NCBI GenBank assembly: GCA_030680795.1
Contig: JAUXUL010000001.1
Span: 124,001 to 188,000, forward strand
Direction of reading: 5' to 3'
DNA from: Anaerolineales bacterium
GTDB lineage: Bacteria; Chloroflexota; Anaerolineae; Anaerolineales; Villigracilaceae
Length of the DNA: 64,000 bases
Shown here: positions 8,426 through 16,699 of the stretch, one piece after another
Position numbering within the stretch: the stretch's first letter is position 1
How the letters are laid out: each line of letters starts with the position of its first letter
The notes under the pieces: model-generated
What the model saw: the letters and a program-made list of their open reading frames with translations, nothing else
Database searches by the model: none
What the model was told of the DNA's origin: nothing
Program-made: the position numbers and the translations under genes

Positions 8426-9484
8426 ATGAAACTTGAAGAATTAATCAAACAAATACAACCGCTTGATCAATCTGCCATGCAAGCGGCGCGTGATCGTCAG
8501 AATATGTTAACCAAGCCTGCGGGAAGTTTGGGACGCCTAGAAGAACTGTCCATTCAACTGGCGGGGATGATGGCGAATCCGTTCCCTTCGGTGGAGCGCA
8601 AGGCTATCATCGTGATGGCGGCGGATCATGGCGTGGCGCTCGAAGGGGTGAGCGCGTATCCGCCTGAAGTGACGATGCAGATGGTGTTGAATTTTCTGCG
8701 CGGCGGCGCCGCGATCAATGTCTTGGCGCGTCAGGCTGGCGCGCGTGTCATTGTGGTGGATGTGGGTGTCGCGGCGGATTTCGATTCGGCGCCGGGACTC
8801 GTTCAGCGTAAGGTAATGCCTGGGACGCAAAACCTGGCTACAGGTCCAGCAATGAAGCGTGCCGAGGCGGAGGAAGCGCTTCAAGTGGGCGTCAATATTT
8901 TTAACGAAGAATATGCCCGTGGACTGGACATCGTCGCAACGGGTGATATGGGCATTGGCAATACCACGCCGTCTGCGGCGATTGTATCTGTGATGACGGG
9001 TTTGCCTGTTGCGCAAGTGACCGGGCGCGGCACGGGTGTGGATGATGCCGGGCTGGCGCACAAGATCAAGATCATCGAACAGGCGCTGCGTGTGAATCAA
9101 CCTGACGCGAACGATGCGTTGGATGTGTTGTGCAAAGTGGGCGGACTGGAGATCGCGGGGCTGGCGGGTGTGATGATCGCCGCTGCGAGCCGGCGCGTGC
9201 CTGTGGTTGTGGATGGATTCATTTCAACCGCTGCCGCGATGATCGCTGTTGGCATGGCGCCCAGCGTGCGCGATTATTTGATCAGCGCGCATCAATCGGT
9301 GGAGATTGGTCATCAAGCCATGCTCAAACATTTGAAATTGAAACCTGTGTTGGATTTGGATTTGCGTCTCGGAGAAGGCACGGGCGCGGCGCTCGCTTTT
9401 CATTTGCTTGAGGCGTCAACAAGAATTTTGCGCGAGATGGCGACCTTTGGCGAGGCAGGTGTGAGCGAGAAAGGAGACAAGTAA
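8426..9484 (+). CDS. cobT: Nicotinate-nucleotide:dimethylbenzimidazole phosphoribosyltransferase
   Basis: Activates the lower-ligand base by moving phosphoribose from nicotinate mononucleotide to dimethylbenzimidazole or a similar base, giving alpha-ribazole phosphate. It is 352 residues, the normal CobT length. The N-terminal TKPAGSLGRLEELSIQLAG block and DHGVALEGVSAYP are family signatures. The C-terminal RLGEGTGAALAF contains the catalytic Glu. Start ATG 8426 is fixed by ggagg six bases upstream; the ATG at 8414 overlaps that site. It follows a palindromic repeat and precedes cobS, its pathway partner. Confidence 0.95.
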   Translation: MKLEELIKQIQPLDQSAMQAARDRQNMLTKPAGSLGRLEELSIQLAGMMANPFPSVERKAIIVMAADHGVALEGVSAYPPEVTMQMVLNFLRGGAAINVLARQAGARVIVVDVGVAADFDSAPGLVQRKVMPGTQNLATGPAMKRAEAEEALQVGVNIFNEEYARGLDIVATGDMGIGNTTPSAAIVSVMTGLPVAQVTGRGTGVDDAGLAHKIKIIEQALRVNQPDANDALDVLCKVGGLEIAGLAGVMIAAASRRVPVVVDGFISTAAAMIAVGMAPSVRDYLISAHQSVEIGHQAMLKHLKLKPVLDLDLRLGEGTGAALAFHLLEASTRILREMATFGEAGVSEKGDK

Positions 9485-9550
9485 ACAGGTATACAGGTAG
9501 ACAAGTAGCCGCGTGGTTACGTGTCTACCTGTTTCCGTGTCTACATGTTC
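9484..9550. repeat. 'caggtagaca/tgtctacctg' inverted repeat
   Basis: Between cobT and cobS, acaggtagacaagtag is mirrored by a gtgtctacctgt block about 30 bp later, with further 'gtgtctac' echoes up to 9545. It looks like another member of the short intergenic repeat population. No gene is visible here. Confidence 0.55.
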
Positions 9551-9572
9551 TCATTACGTTTACACTTTCGCC

Positions 9573-10355
9573 ATGATCTCAATAATCGCCGCATTTCAAT
9601 TCCTCACCATCTTTCCCGCCCTCATCAAGCGCATGTTCACCCCGCAAGAGATGGGGCGCGCGGCGGGATGGTTCCCGCTGGTTGGCGTTGTGTTGGGCGC
9701 ATTACTGTATGCTGTACATTATTTCGCGCAAATGGCTTTCCCTGCCTCCATCTCTGCTGCGCTGACATTGATTGCATGGGTTCTGCTCACACGCGCCCTT
9801 CACCTCGACGGTTTCATGGATACCTGCGACGGTCTCTTCGGCGGCTGGACTCCCGAACGCCGCCTTGAAATTATGAAGGATTCGCGCGTGGGCGCATTTG
9901 GAGTGGCGGGCGGCGCGCTGGCTTTGTTGTTGAAATACACCGCGCTCGCTTCTTCTCTTAATACTTCGACCCTTCGACAAGCTCAGGACGGCGCTGCGCT
10001 CAGTACAAGCCTGTTGCCTGCTCTTGTGACCTCGGCAGTTCTCGCCCGTTGGGGGATGACTCTCGCCATCTTCGCTTTTCCCTACGCGCGCGAACACGGA
10101 CTTGGACGGGAGATGAAAGATAATATCGGCTGGATGCAAATTATTTTGGCGACGTGTACCGCCTTGATCGTTGCCTGGTTTGCAAGCGGAATGATGGGAC
10201 TGATCGCCTTCGCGCTGGCGAGTCTCACCTTATGGCTTGGCGCGCGTTATATTCTGCGATTGATCCTTGGTCTTACAGGCGATAGTTACGGCGCATTGTG
10301 CGAAGGGATCGAACTGGTCGTTTTGTTATTCTTTGCAGCGCGAGGCGTTTTATGA
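9573..10355 (+). CDS. cobS: Adenosylcobinamide-GDP ribazoletransferase (cobalamin synthase)
   Basis: Integral membrane enzyme joining adenosylcobinamide-GDP with alpha-ribazole (phosphate), the last step of nucleotide-loop assembly. It is 260 residues, slightly above the usual 245-255. The catalytic acidic motif is DGFMDTCDGLFGG. A helix-rich remainder has about six membrane segments. I use ATG 9573 (MISIIAAFQFLT), where family similarity begins, rather than 9513. Residues of about 132-146 (STLRQAQDG and neighbours) come from the genomic repeat cccttcgacaagctcaggac (9970-9989), inserted in frame in a loop between helices. The stop overlaps the next start (ATGA). Confidence 0.93.
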   Translation: MISIIAAFQFLTIFPALIKRMFTPQEMGRAAGWFPLVGVVLGALLYAVHYFAQMAFPASISAALTLIAWVLLTRALHLDGFMDTCDGLFGGWTPERRLEIMKDSRVGAFGVAGGALALLLKYTALASSLNTSTLRQAQDGAALSTSLLPALVTSAVLARWGMTLAIFAFPYAREHGLGREMKDNIGWMQIILATCTALIVAWFASGMMGLIAFALASLTLWLGARYILRLILGLTGDSYGALCEGIELVVLLFFAARGVL

Positions 10356-10996
10356 ATTGCGAATTTCCATCCGTCACCCTCAGCATGGACGATGAAGCGC
10401 TCATCGTCCACAGCCTTGAACCGATGCTGGCAATTACATCCAGCATCACGGGCGGGGGGATTTTGCCAACGCGTTATATCCTCAATATGCACGTGAATAA
10501 AAATTACAACTGCAATTCTCCCGCTGAGGATCTGGCATCTTTTGCGCGACGAAGGGGAATTAACGAACCTTTTCACGGCTTTATAACGGCTGTGTATTTG
10601 AATAAGACGAGGTCTATTACGCTTCGGGAACAGGGTATCACCGTGACCGCCTTGCTGACTGCGGGCGTGAGCAATGCAACCTCCGCAGGTATTTCTGAAC
10701 CTGCATCCTTTACACCTGGCACGATCAATATCATCCTGCTTGTGGATGCGAATCTCACCCCCGCCGCGCTGGTCAATGCAGTGATCACTGCCACAGAAGC
10801 CAAAACAGCCTCATTACAGGAAAAGAATATTCGCACCCCTGATGGACTGTTGACCACAGGCACATCCACCGACGCAATTTGTATTGCCTGTACTGGCCGT
10901 GGTGAACCAACAGATTATGCTGGCTCTGCAACCGTAGTGGGCTGGTTGATGGCGCGCGCTGTGCGTGAATGTTTGCATGAAGCACTTGCAACGTAG
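10352..10996 (+). CDS. cbiZ: Adenosylcobinamide amidohydrolase CbiZ
   Basis: CbiZ cleaves the aminopropanol side chain of imported adenosylcobinamide (or pseudo-B12) to give adenosylcobyric acid, so the ring can be rebuilt with the cell's own nucleotide loop. It is 214 residues. The call rests on AITSSITGGG near the start, ALLTAGVSNATSAG in the middle, and TGTSTDAICIACTGRG near the end; these blocks are typical of the family. The start at 10352 overlaps the cobS stop in ATGA. With cbiB next, the pair covers hydrolysis and re-amidation, marking this as a remodelling and salvage pathway. Confidence 0.9.
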   Translation: MNCEFPSVTLSMDDEALIVHSLEPMLAITSSITGGGILPTRYILNMHVNKNYNCNSPAEDLASFARRRGINEPFHGFITAVYLNKTRSITLREQGITVTALLTAGVSNATSAGISEPASFTPGTINIILLVDANLTPAALVNAVITATEAKTASLQEKNIRTPDGLLTTGTSTDAICIACTGRGEPTDYAGSATVVGWLMARAVRECLHEALAT

Positions 10997-11012
10997 ACAG
11001 TAGACACGGAAC

Positions 11013-11062
11013 ACGGGTCTCGATACGCCCCTCTAAAATCGTTCGGGGCTACTCGACCACCA
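11013..11062. repeat. 'ggtctcgatacg...ctactcgacc' repeat, copy 1
   Basis: Ends ggtctcgatacg and ctactcgacc enclose a short variable middle. Related copies lie at 15532-15583, 19739-19780 and 37015-37060. It fills part of the 95-bp gap between cbiZ and cbiB. Confidence 0.75.
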
Positions 11063-11091
11063 ATCAATATTCATCCTTTATCCTTTCCCTC

Positions 11092-12042
11092 ATGCCTCTC
11101 CTCGCCCTCCTTCTCGATCTTCTTTTCGGCGACCCGCCCAATCGATTCCATCCCACCGCATGGATGGGAAGTTTGATCCGCTGGTTGATGCGTTTTCGTC
11201 CGCGTGGAAATTGGCTTGTTGAATTTATATTTGGTTTTTTTATTCTTCTTGTAGGATTTGCTTTAACAACAGGCACAGGATTGGCAATTACTTTTCTTGC
11301 GAGTCGTCTTCCGATCTGGGCAGGTATTTTGTTGCAGGCATTTGCGTTGAAATTAACTCTCTCCCTGCGCGGGCTTGACCGTGCCGCCAAAGAAGTGCAA
11401 TCTGCGCTCGAAACTAAAAACCTGCCTGAAGCGCGGCGATTGCTTTCATGGCATTTGGTCAGCCGTGACACGTCACAATTGAACGAGTCTCAGGTCTCTG
11501 CCGCCGCGATTGAGTCGGTTGCCGAAAATGCATCAGATGGGATCATTGCCCCGTTGTTTTTTTACGCAATCGGCGGGTTGCCTGCGGCGTTTACATATCG
11601 CTTCGTCAACACTGCGGACTCCATGCTCGGCTATCGTGATGCCGAACGCGAATGGCTCGGAAAATTCCCTGCCCATTTGGATGATGTGTTGAATTTCATC
11701 CCCGCGCGGCTGACGGGATTATTCATCGCGTTATCCGCCCCATTTTGCGGAGCAAGTCTTGCGCAGGCATGGAGCATCATGTGGCGTGACGCGCGCACAA
11801 CGGCAAGCCCCAACGCAGGCGTTCCCATGAGCGCCATGGCAGGCGCACTCGGCGTGGAACTCGAAAAAGTGAATCACTATGCACTCGGCAAAGAACTTCG
11901 CCCGCCTGCACTTGCTGACCTTGTTCGCACACGGGTTATTCTTTTTATAACTGTGCTTCTCTCTGCTTTTGGATTCGCCTTTTTATCCTTCATCCTTCAT
12001 CCTTTATCATTCATCCTTTCGCCATTCATCCTTTCCCCATGA
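11092..12042 (+). CDS. cbiB: Adenosylcobinamide-phosphate synthase CbiB/CobD
   Basis: Membrane enzyme that condenses adenosylcobyric acid with aminopropanol (phosphate) to form adenosylcobinamide (phosphate). It is 316 residues. Family motifs are FGDPPNRFHPTAWMG at the N-terminus, ENASDGIIAPLFF and NTADSMLGYRD in the middle. Four or five membrane helices are visible. The C-terminus ends in FILHP/FILSP units translated from a 'catcctt' micro-repeat (about 11983-12037). The same micro-repeat stands just upstream of the start codon (11068-11090), so it brackets the gene. The stop overlaps cobC in ATGA. Confidence 0.93.
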   Translation: MPLLALLLDLLFGDPPNRFHPTAWMGSLIRWLMRFRPRGNWLVEFIFGFFILLVGFALTTGTGLAITFLASRLPIWAGILLQAFALKLTLSLRGLDRAAKEVQSALETKNLPEARRLLSWHLVSRDTSQLNESQVSAAAIESVAENASDGIIAPLFFYAIGGLPAAFTYRFVNTADSMLGYRDAEREWLGKFPAHLDDVLNFIPARLTGLFIALSAPFCGASLAQAWSIMWRDARTTASPNAGVPMSAMAGALGVELEKVNHYALGKELRPPALADLVRTRVILFITVLLSAFGFAFLSFILHPLSFILSPFILSP

Positions 12043-12668
12043 AACTTCTCCTCGTCCGTCACGGACAAACTGATTGGAACGTCGCACAACGCTTTCAAGG
12101 TCAAGGCGATGTGCCGCTTAATGGAATTGGGCGGCAACAGGCAAATGCTTTGGCAGATCGTTTGTCGGCTCAACCCATTGATCTTGTTTACGCCAGCGAT
12201 CTGCAACGCGCTCTTGAAACCGCAAACGTCATTGTTCGCAGGTCGGGCTGCCAACCCAATCTACATCTGGACTCGCGCTTGCGTGAAATGAATTTTGGCG
12301 TGTGGGAAGGGTTGACCTATAAAGAAATTAAACAAAGCGACCCAGCTGCTCTCGCCGCATGGAAAGCGGATGTTTCCACAACTGCCGCGCCAAACGGTGA
12401 AACGCTCAATCAATTGTCCGCGCGTGTGCAATCATTCCTAGATGACCTTCGCGCACAACACGCGGACAAAACCATTTTGATTGTGACGCATGGCGGCGTA
12501 CTGCAAACCTTGCTTTGTAGCGCACTTAACTTGAAACCGACCATGTACTGGCAGTTCCATCTTTCGCCCGCCTCGCTTTCAGAAATTGCATTTTACCCTG
12601 CTGGCGCGATCATCAATTTGATGAACGATACATCTCATTTGTCCCCTCTCCCGAAGGGAGAGGGCTAG
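12039..12668 (+). CDS. cobC: Alpha-ribazole phosphatase / histidine phosphatase
   Basis: Histidine phosphatase superfamily protein of 209 residues. It carries the phospho-accepting LVRHGQTDWN motif at 4-13, a central FGVWEGLTYKEI block, and a second catalytic His in VTHGGVLQT. CobC removes the phosphate from alpha-ribazole-5'-phosphate or from cobalamin-5'-phosphate. The general family also includes phosphoglycerate mutases, but the position between cbiB and cobQ supports CobC. The last dozen residues (HLSPLPKGEG) are read from the repeat cccctctcccgaagggagag (about 12645-12664), which looks like an acquired tail. Confidence 0.87.
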   Translation: MKLLLVRHGQTDWNVAQRFQGQGDVPLNGIGRQQANALADRLSAQPIDLVYASDLQRALETANVIVRRSGCQPNLHLDSRLREMNFGVWEGLTYKEIKQSDPAALAAWKADVSTTAAPNGETLNQLSARVQSFLDDLRAQHADKTILIVTHGGVLQTLLCSALNLKPTMYWQFHLSPASLSEIAFYPAGAIINLMNDTSHLSPLPKGEG

Positions 12669-12684
12669 GGTGAGGGAGATTCTC

Positions 12685-14208
12685 ATGACCTCCAAAGTAT
12701 TGATGATTCAAGGCAGTAGTTCATCCGCAGGCAAGAGTCTGCTCGTCACCGCGTTGTGCAGAATTTATGCGCGGCGCGGAATTCGCGTTGTGCCATTTAA
12801 AGCGCAGAACATGTCCAACAATGCGGCTGTTTGCGCGGATGGAGGCGAGATCGGTCGCGCTCAGGCCTTGCAAGCCGCCGCCGCCTGCCTCGAACCCACG
12901 GTGGATATGAATCCCGTGCTGATCAAACCCGAAGCCGATTCGCGTTCGCAGGTCATTCTCATGGGTCGTCCCTGGCAGACACTTGAAGCGAAAACATATT
13001 ACGAAAAGAAAAAGATTCTCTGGGAGCATGTCACTCAATCCCTGGGTCGTTTGCGCGCCGCACATGACCTCGTCATCATCGAAGGCGCGGGTAGTCCCGT
13101 GGAACTCAATCTCAAGCGCGGTGATATTGTCAACATGGCGGTGGCGCGTCATGTTCAATCCCCCGTTTTGCTCGTCGGCGATATTGATCGCGGCGGCATC
13201 TTTGCTCAACTGCTCGGCACGCTCTGGCTTCTCGAACTTGAAGAGCGCGATCTTGTGCGCGGCTTCGTCGTTAACAAATTTCGCGGCGACCTTTCCCTTT
13301 TTGATGATGGCATTCAAATCCTCGAACAAAAAGGGGGAATTCCTGTGCTGGGAGTGATTCCCTACTTAAGAGGACTTTCCCTGCCCGACGAAGATGCCGT
13401 CTCTGTGGAAGTCGCTTCGCACGCCGCCCAGCCCTTCGATCAAACTCAGGACAAGCCTGCTTCCACATCTCAAACAGATATCGCCGTTTTGGCATTGCCG
13501 CGCATTGCCAACTTCGACGACTTCGATGCCCTGCGTGCCGAGCCTGGAGTCCACATTCGTTACGTGGATTCAGCGAGTCAACTTGGGAAGCCGTACGCAG
13601 TCATCATCCCTGGCACGAAAAGCACAATGGCAGATTTGGAATGGCTGCGTCAAACAGGACTCGCAGACTCGATCATTGGCTTCGCAAGAAATGGCGGCGC
13701 GGTGGTCGGGATTTGCGGCGGCTATCAAATGCTGGGGCAGTCCATCCATGATCCCTTTCATGTTGAATCGCCAAATGATTCAGCGCAAGGTTTGGGATTG
13801 CTGCCTGTCATCACCACGTTTGCCGAGAAGAAAGCCACATATCAAGTTCGCGCGCAGATTTTGAATTTCGCGCCCTGCGCGTCACTTGCTGGCGAAATGA
13901 TCGAAGGCTATGAGATTCACGCGGGCGAGACGAAGGGTCAAATGCCGTGGGTAGAGATCACTCATCGAAACGGTCAGCAGGCCAAAGTCCAGGATGGATG
14001 CGTTTCGTCAAATGGCAAAGTGTGGGGCTGTTACCTGCATGGACTGTTCGCCAACGATTCCTTTCGTCATGCCTGGCTGAAAAGTCTGGGCTGGCAGGGC
14101 GAGGTTGCTTCGCAATCGGCGCGTTTTGAAACGTCACTTGAAAAACTGGCGGATGCAGTTGAAAACGCATTGAACATGGATTTACTGGAGAAGATCATCT
14201 ATGGGTAA
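12685..14208 (+). CDS. cobQ: Cobyric acid synthase (glutamine-hydrolysing)
   Basis: Amidates side chains b, d, e and g of adenosylcobyrinic acid a,c-diamide using glutamine and ATP. It is 507 residues, the standard two-domain enzyme. The N-terminal dethiobiotin-synthetase-like P-loop is MIQGSSSSAGKS. The C-terminal class I amidotransferase domain has the nucleophile Cys in VVGICGGYQMLG and a late His in CYLHGLFAND. ATG 12685 is preferred over GTG 12670 because the P-loop then lies at the normal distance. A short insert PFDQTQDKPAS at about 250-260 (bases 13432-13459) comes from the 'cccttcga...ctcaggac' repeat and sits in the linker between domains. The stop overlaps cobU. Confidence 0.95.
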   Translation: MTSKVLMIQGSSSSAGKSLLVTALCRIYARRGIRVVPFKAQNMSNNAAVCADGGEIGRAQALQAAAACLEPTVDMNPVLIKPEADSRSQVILMGRPWQTLEAKTYYEKKKILWEHVTQSLGRLRAAHDLVIIEGAGSPVELNLKRGDIVNMAVARHVQSPVLLVGDIDRGGIFAQLLGTLWLLELEERDLVRGFVVNKFRGDLSLFDDGIQILEQKGGIPVLGVIPYLRGLSLPDEDAVSVEVASHAAQPFDQTQDKPASTSQTDIAVLALPRIANFDDFDALRAEPGVHIRYVDSASQLGKPYAVIIPGTKSTMADLEWLRQTGLADSIIGFARNGGAVVGICGGYQMLGQSIHDPFHVESPNDSAQGLGLLPVITTFAEKKATYQVRAQILNFAPCASLAGEMIEGYEIHAGETKGQMPWVEITHRNGQQAKVQDGCVSSNGKVWGCYLHGLFANDSFRHAWLKSLGWQGEVASQSARFETSLEKLADAVENALNMDLLEKIIYG

Positions 14209-14740
14209 ACTGACTTTTATCCTCGGCGGCGCGCGCAGCGGCAAAAGCGACTACGCCGAACAGATCGGGCGCGAATCAGGCAAGTCCGTGCTCTTCATTG
14301 CAACCGCCACTGCCTTCGACGACGAAATGCGCGAGCGTATTCATCATCACCGCACGGCACGTCCGCATGAATGGCAGACTCTCGAAGTGCCCATGAACGT
14401 CGGTGCGGCGTTGCTCACTGAAAAATTCAAAGCCGAGGTCGTTATTGTGGATTGCATTACATTGCTTGCCAGCAATATTTTGATTGCACTGCCTGAAGAC
14501 TCGTCTTTTGAAATGGCCATGCAAAAAGTAAAAGATGAAATTGACTCTTTGTTGGCCGCGCAGGAAAAGATCGGCGGCGAATGGCTGATCGTCTCCAATG
14601 AAGTCGGTCTCGGCTTGGTGCCGCTATATCCTTTAGGACGTATTTATCGCGATGTGCTTGGCCGCGCCAATCAAATGCTCGCGCGCGCCGCGCAGCGTGT
14701 TATCTTTATGGTGGCGGGTATTCCAACCGTCATTAAATAG
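14201..14740 (+). CDS. cobU: Adenosylcobinamide kinase / cobinamide-phosphate guanylyltransferase
   Basis: Bifunctional enzyme that phosphorylates adenosylcobinamide and then transfers GMP to it, making the activated substrate of CobS. It is 179 residues, normal length. The P-loop is LGGARSGKS at about residues 8-16. The HHHRTARPHEW segment contains the His-containing stretch where the GMP-accepting residue lies. NEVGLGLVPLYPLGRIYRD is a strong family signature near the C-terminus. It starts inside the last codons of cobQ, an 8-bp overlap, implying translational coupling. Confidence 0.94.
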   Translation: MGKLTFILGGARSGKSDYAEQIGRESGKSVLFIATATAFDDEMRERIHHHRTARPHEWQTLEVPMNVGAALLTEKFKAEVVIVDCITLLASNILIALPEDSSFEMAMQKVKDEIDSLLAAQEKIGGEWLIVSNEVGLGLVPLYPLGRIYRDVLGRANQMLARAAQRVIFMVAGIPTVIK

Positions 14741-14753
14741 CAGGCAGGTTCTC

Positions 14754-15518
14754 ATGCTCAAAATACAAAATCTTTCCGTCTCTTATAATGGACATCAAGT
14801 TTTGCACGATGTTTCTTTTGATGTGAAAAATGGCGAAGTGCTCGCGCTCATCGGCCCGAACGGCGCGGGCAAATCCACGATCATACGCGCCGCCAGCGGT
14901 GTGATTTCATCCACGGGTCACATTCGCACCAACGGCGACGACTTTCACTCTCTCACTCCCATTCAACGCGCGCGCTATCTCGCCGTTGTCCCCCAGGCGA
15001 TTTCATTGCCGCCCGCCTTCACAGTTTGGGAGACTGTCTTGATGGGGCGCACTCCCTACCTCGGATTCCTCGGTCACGCCTCATCCCTCGACGAGGAACT
15101 GGCTCGGCAAGCCCTGGGCAGGGTCAACGCTTTGGCATTTTCCGAGCGCCGCGTCGGAGAGTTGTCAGGCGGAGAGGCACAGCGCATCCTGCTCGCCCGC
15201 GCATTGTGTCAATCCACGCCGATTCTTTTACTGGATGAACCCACCGCGCATTTGGACCTGCAATATCAAGTCAGCTTGCTGGAACTGATCCGTGAACTGG
15301 CGCAGGCTGAAAATCTTGCGGTGTTGATCGCCATGCATGACCTCAACCTCGCCGCGCGCTATGCAGACCGGGTCGCCCTGCTCGTCGGCGGGCATCTCAA
15401 AGCCATTGGCACCCCGCGCGAAGTATTGACCACGGAATCAATCTCCCATGCCTACTGCCTGCCCGTGCAGGTTGTGGAGCATCCGTTTTTGGATGCGCAG
15501 TTGGTATTGCCAAAGTGA
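14754..15518 (+). CDS. btuD: Corrinoid ABC transporter ATPase BtuD-like
   Basis: ATP-binding subunit of the FecCD-type importer, 254 residues. Walker A is GPNGAGKST, the signature is LSGGEAQR, Walker B is ILLLDEP followed by TAHLDL, and the H-loop is AMHDLN. It should pair with BtuC (6736) and BtuF (5721) from the head of the locus. Start ATG 14754 gives MLKIQNLSVSYNG, the usual beginning of the domain, 13 bp after cobU. Closing the operon with the ATPase rather than placing it next to the permease is unusual but keeps it under the same B12 riboswitch. Confidence 0.88.
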   Translation: MLKIQNLSVSYNGHQVLHDVSFDVKNGEVLALIGPNGAGKSTIIRAASGVISSTGHIRTNGDDFHSLTPIQRARYLAVVPQAISLPPAFTVWETVLMGRTPYLGFLGHASSLDEELARQALGRVNALAFSERRVGELSGGEAQRILLARALCQSTPILLLDEPTAHLDLQYQVSLLELIRELAQAENLAVLIAMHDLNLAARYADRVALLVGGHLKAIGTPREVLTTESISHAYCLPVQVVEHPFLDAQLVLPK

Positions 15519-15531
15519 TAATCTTTGTTAT

Positions 15532-15583
15532 GGTGGTCGAGTAGGGTTGAGTAGCGAAGCGTATCGAAACCCGTATCGAGACC
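15532..15583. repeat. 'gtcgagtag...gtatcgagacc' repeat, copy 2
   Basis: Starts ggtggtcgagtag and ends gtatcgagacc, with an internal duplicate of the end block. It lies between the converging btuD and TSUP genes. Confidence 0.75.
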
Positions 15584-15587
15584 AGAC

Positions 15588-16349
15588 TTACCTTACCAAA
15601 TAAATGATCGCAACGGTCACGCCGATTGTCACAACCGTCCAACGCAGGGTGGACGGTTTAATCCTGCCGGCAAGTTTTCCGCCCAGCATTCCGCCGATCA
15701 ACGCTCCCACAGCCATCACCAATGCCGCAGGCCAAAGCACCTGCCCGGAGAACAGGAAAAATATCGCAGCGGCAACATTGACCGAGAAAGCAATCGCCTG
15801 CTTGAGCGCGTTAAGACGCGTCAGCGTATCCTCCAAAGTTAATCCCAAGGCCGAGAGCACGATCACGCTTAATCCCGCGCCAAAGTACCCTCCATAGACC
15901 GAAGCCAAAGCGACTGGCAGCCATGTTAATTTTTCCAAACGCGGGCCATGACCTTCACCCATGCGGCGCGTCAACCACGCGCGGAAAAGGTCTTGAATGG
16001 CGAGCAGTCCCGAAGCCAGCAAAATTAAATAGGGAACCAGATCCTTGAATAATTTCTCACCTGTTTGCAGAAGCAGAAACCCGCCCAGCACGCCGCCCAC
16101 AATACTGGCAGGGACAATCAGCCACAGCCTGCTTTTTTGCCCGCGCAGATCCTTCCATTGCGCAAGTGTCCCGCCAAAATAACCGGGGCAAAGCGCCACA
16201 GTATTGGTCACATTCGCCATGACAGCCGGAACCCCCACAGCTGTTAACATGGGAAAGGTAATCAGCGTCCCGCCGCCCGCAAGCGCGTTGATCGCGCCCG
16301 CCAAAAGAGCCGCGAACCCGACAAGTACAAAGTCAAATCCATCGAGCAT
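15588..16349 (-). CDS. TSUP family (TauE/SafE) membrane transporter
   Basis: A 253-residue membrane protein of the sulfite exporter TauE/SafE (TSUP) family. Eight helices are visible, arranged as two similar halves. The first half has [13 protein letters not shown] and the second [16 protein letters not shown], the paired glycine-rich motifs of the family. Family members move sulfite, sulfoacetate or other organosulfur anions. Proximity to the B12 locus could hint at cobalt or sulfur traffic, but there is no operon link because it is on the opposite strand. The transport direction and substrate are unknown. Confidence 0.85.
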   Translation of the reverse strand: MLDGFDFVLVGFAALLAGAINALAGGGTLITFPMLTAVGVPAVMANVTNTVALCPGYFGGTLAQWKDLRGQKSRLWLIVPASIVGGVLGGFLLLQTGEKLFKDLVPYLILLASGLLAIQDLFRAWLTRRMGEGHGPRLEKLTWLPVALASVYGGYFGAGLSVIVLSALGLTLEDTLTRLNALKQAIAFSVNVAAAIFFLFSGQVLWPAALVMAVGALIGGMLGGKLAGRIKPSTLRWTVVTIGVTVAIIYLVR

Positions 16350-16699
16350 GGTCTTGGAATCCTTTTGTGCTTGATATTGAACAAGTATAGCATCGTTGCT
16401 CTTTAGCCGAATAATGGTCGAACCGTAATTGAATCAGAGAAAGTTTCCTTTTATGGGTATAGTGCACCACGTGAAATATTGAAAGTCGATTCTCTCTCGC
16501 TTGCCTGTTTTATATCCGTACAAGTTGAAAAGGATCTATTGCTGGGTGAGCGTCTGATTCAAAATGACTGTATAATTAAATATATCCTATGGCTTTCTAA
16601 AATATTATTGTATAAGGAAGGCGCGACTGTTGAAGTGGCTCCACGAGACACGCTGGTAAAAAAAGGATGTAGTACATTGCATCTTCAACCTGAAATAAA
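16350..16699. other. AT-rich gene-free gap
   Basis: About 350 bp between divergent genes, clearly richer in A/T than its surroundings. A TATAAT hexamer (near 16571) stands in it without a convincing -35. A 74-codon open frame across 16479-16703 has no recognisable protein character. I see no repeat, RNA fold or operator that I can support. Confidence 0.5.
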
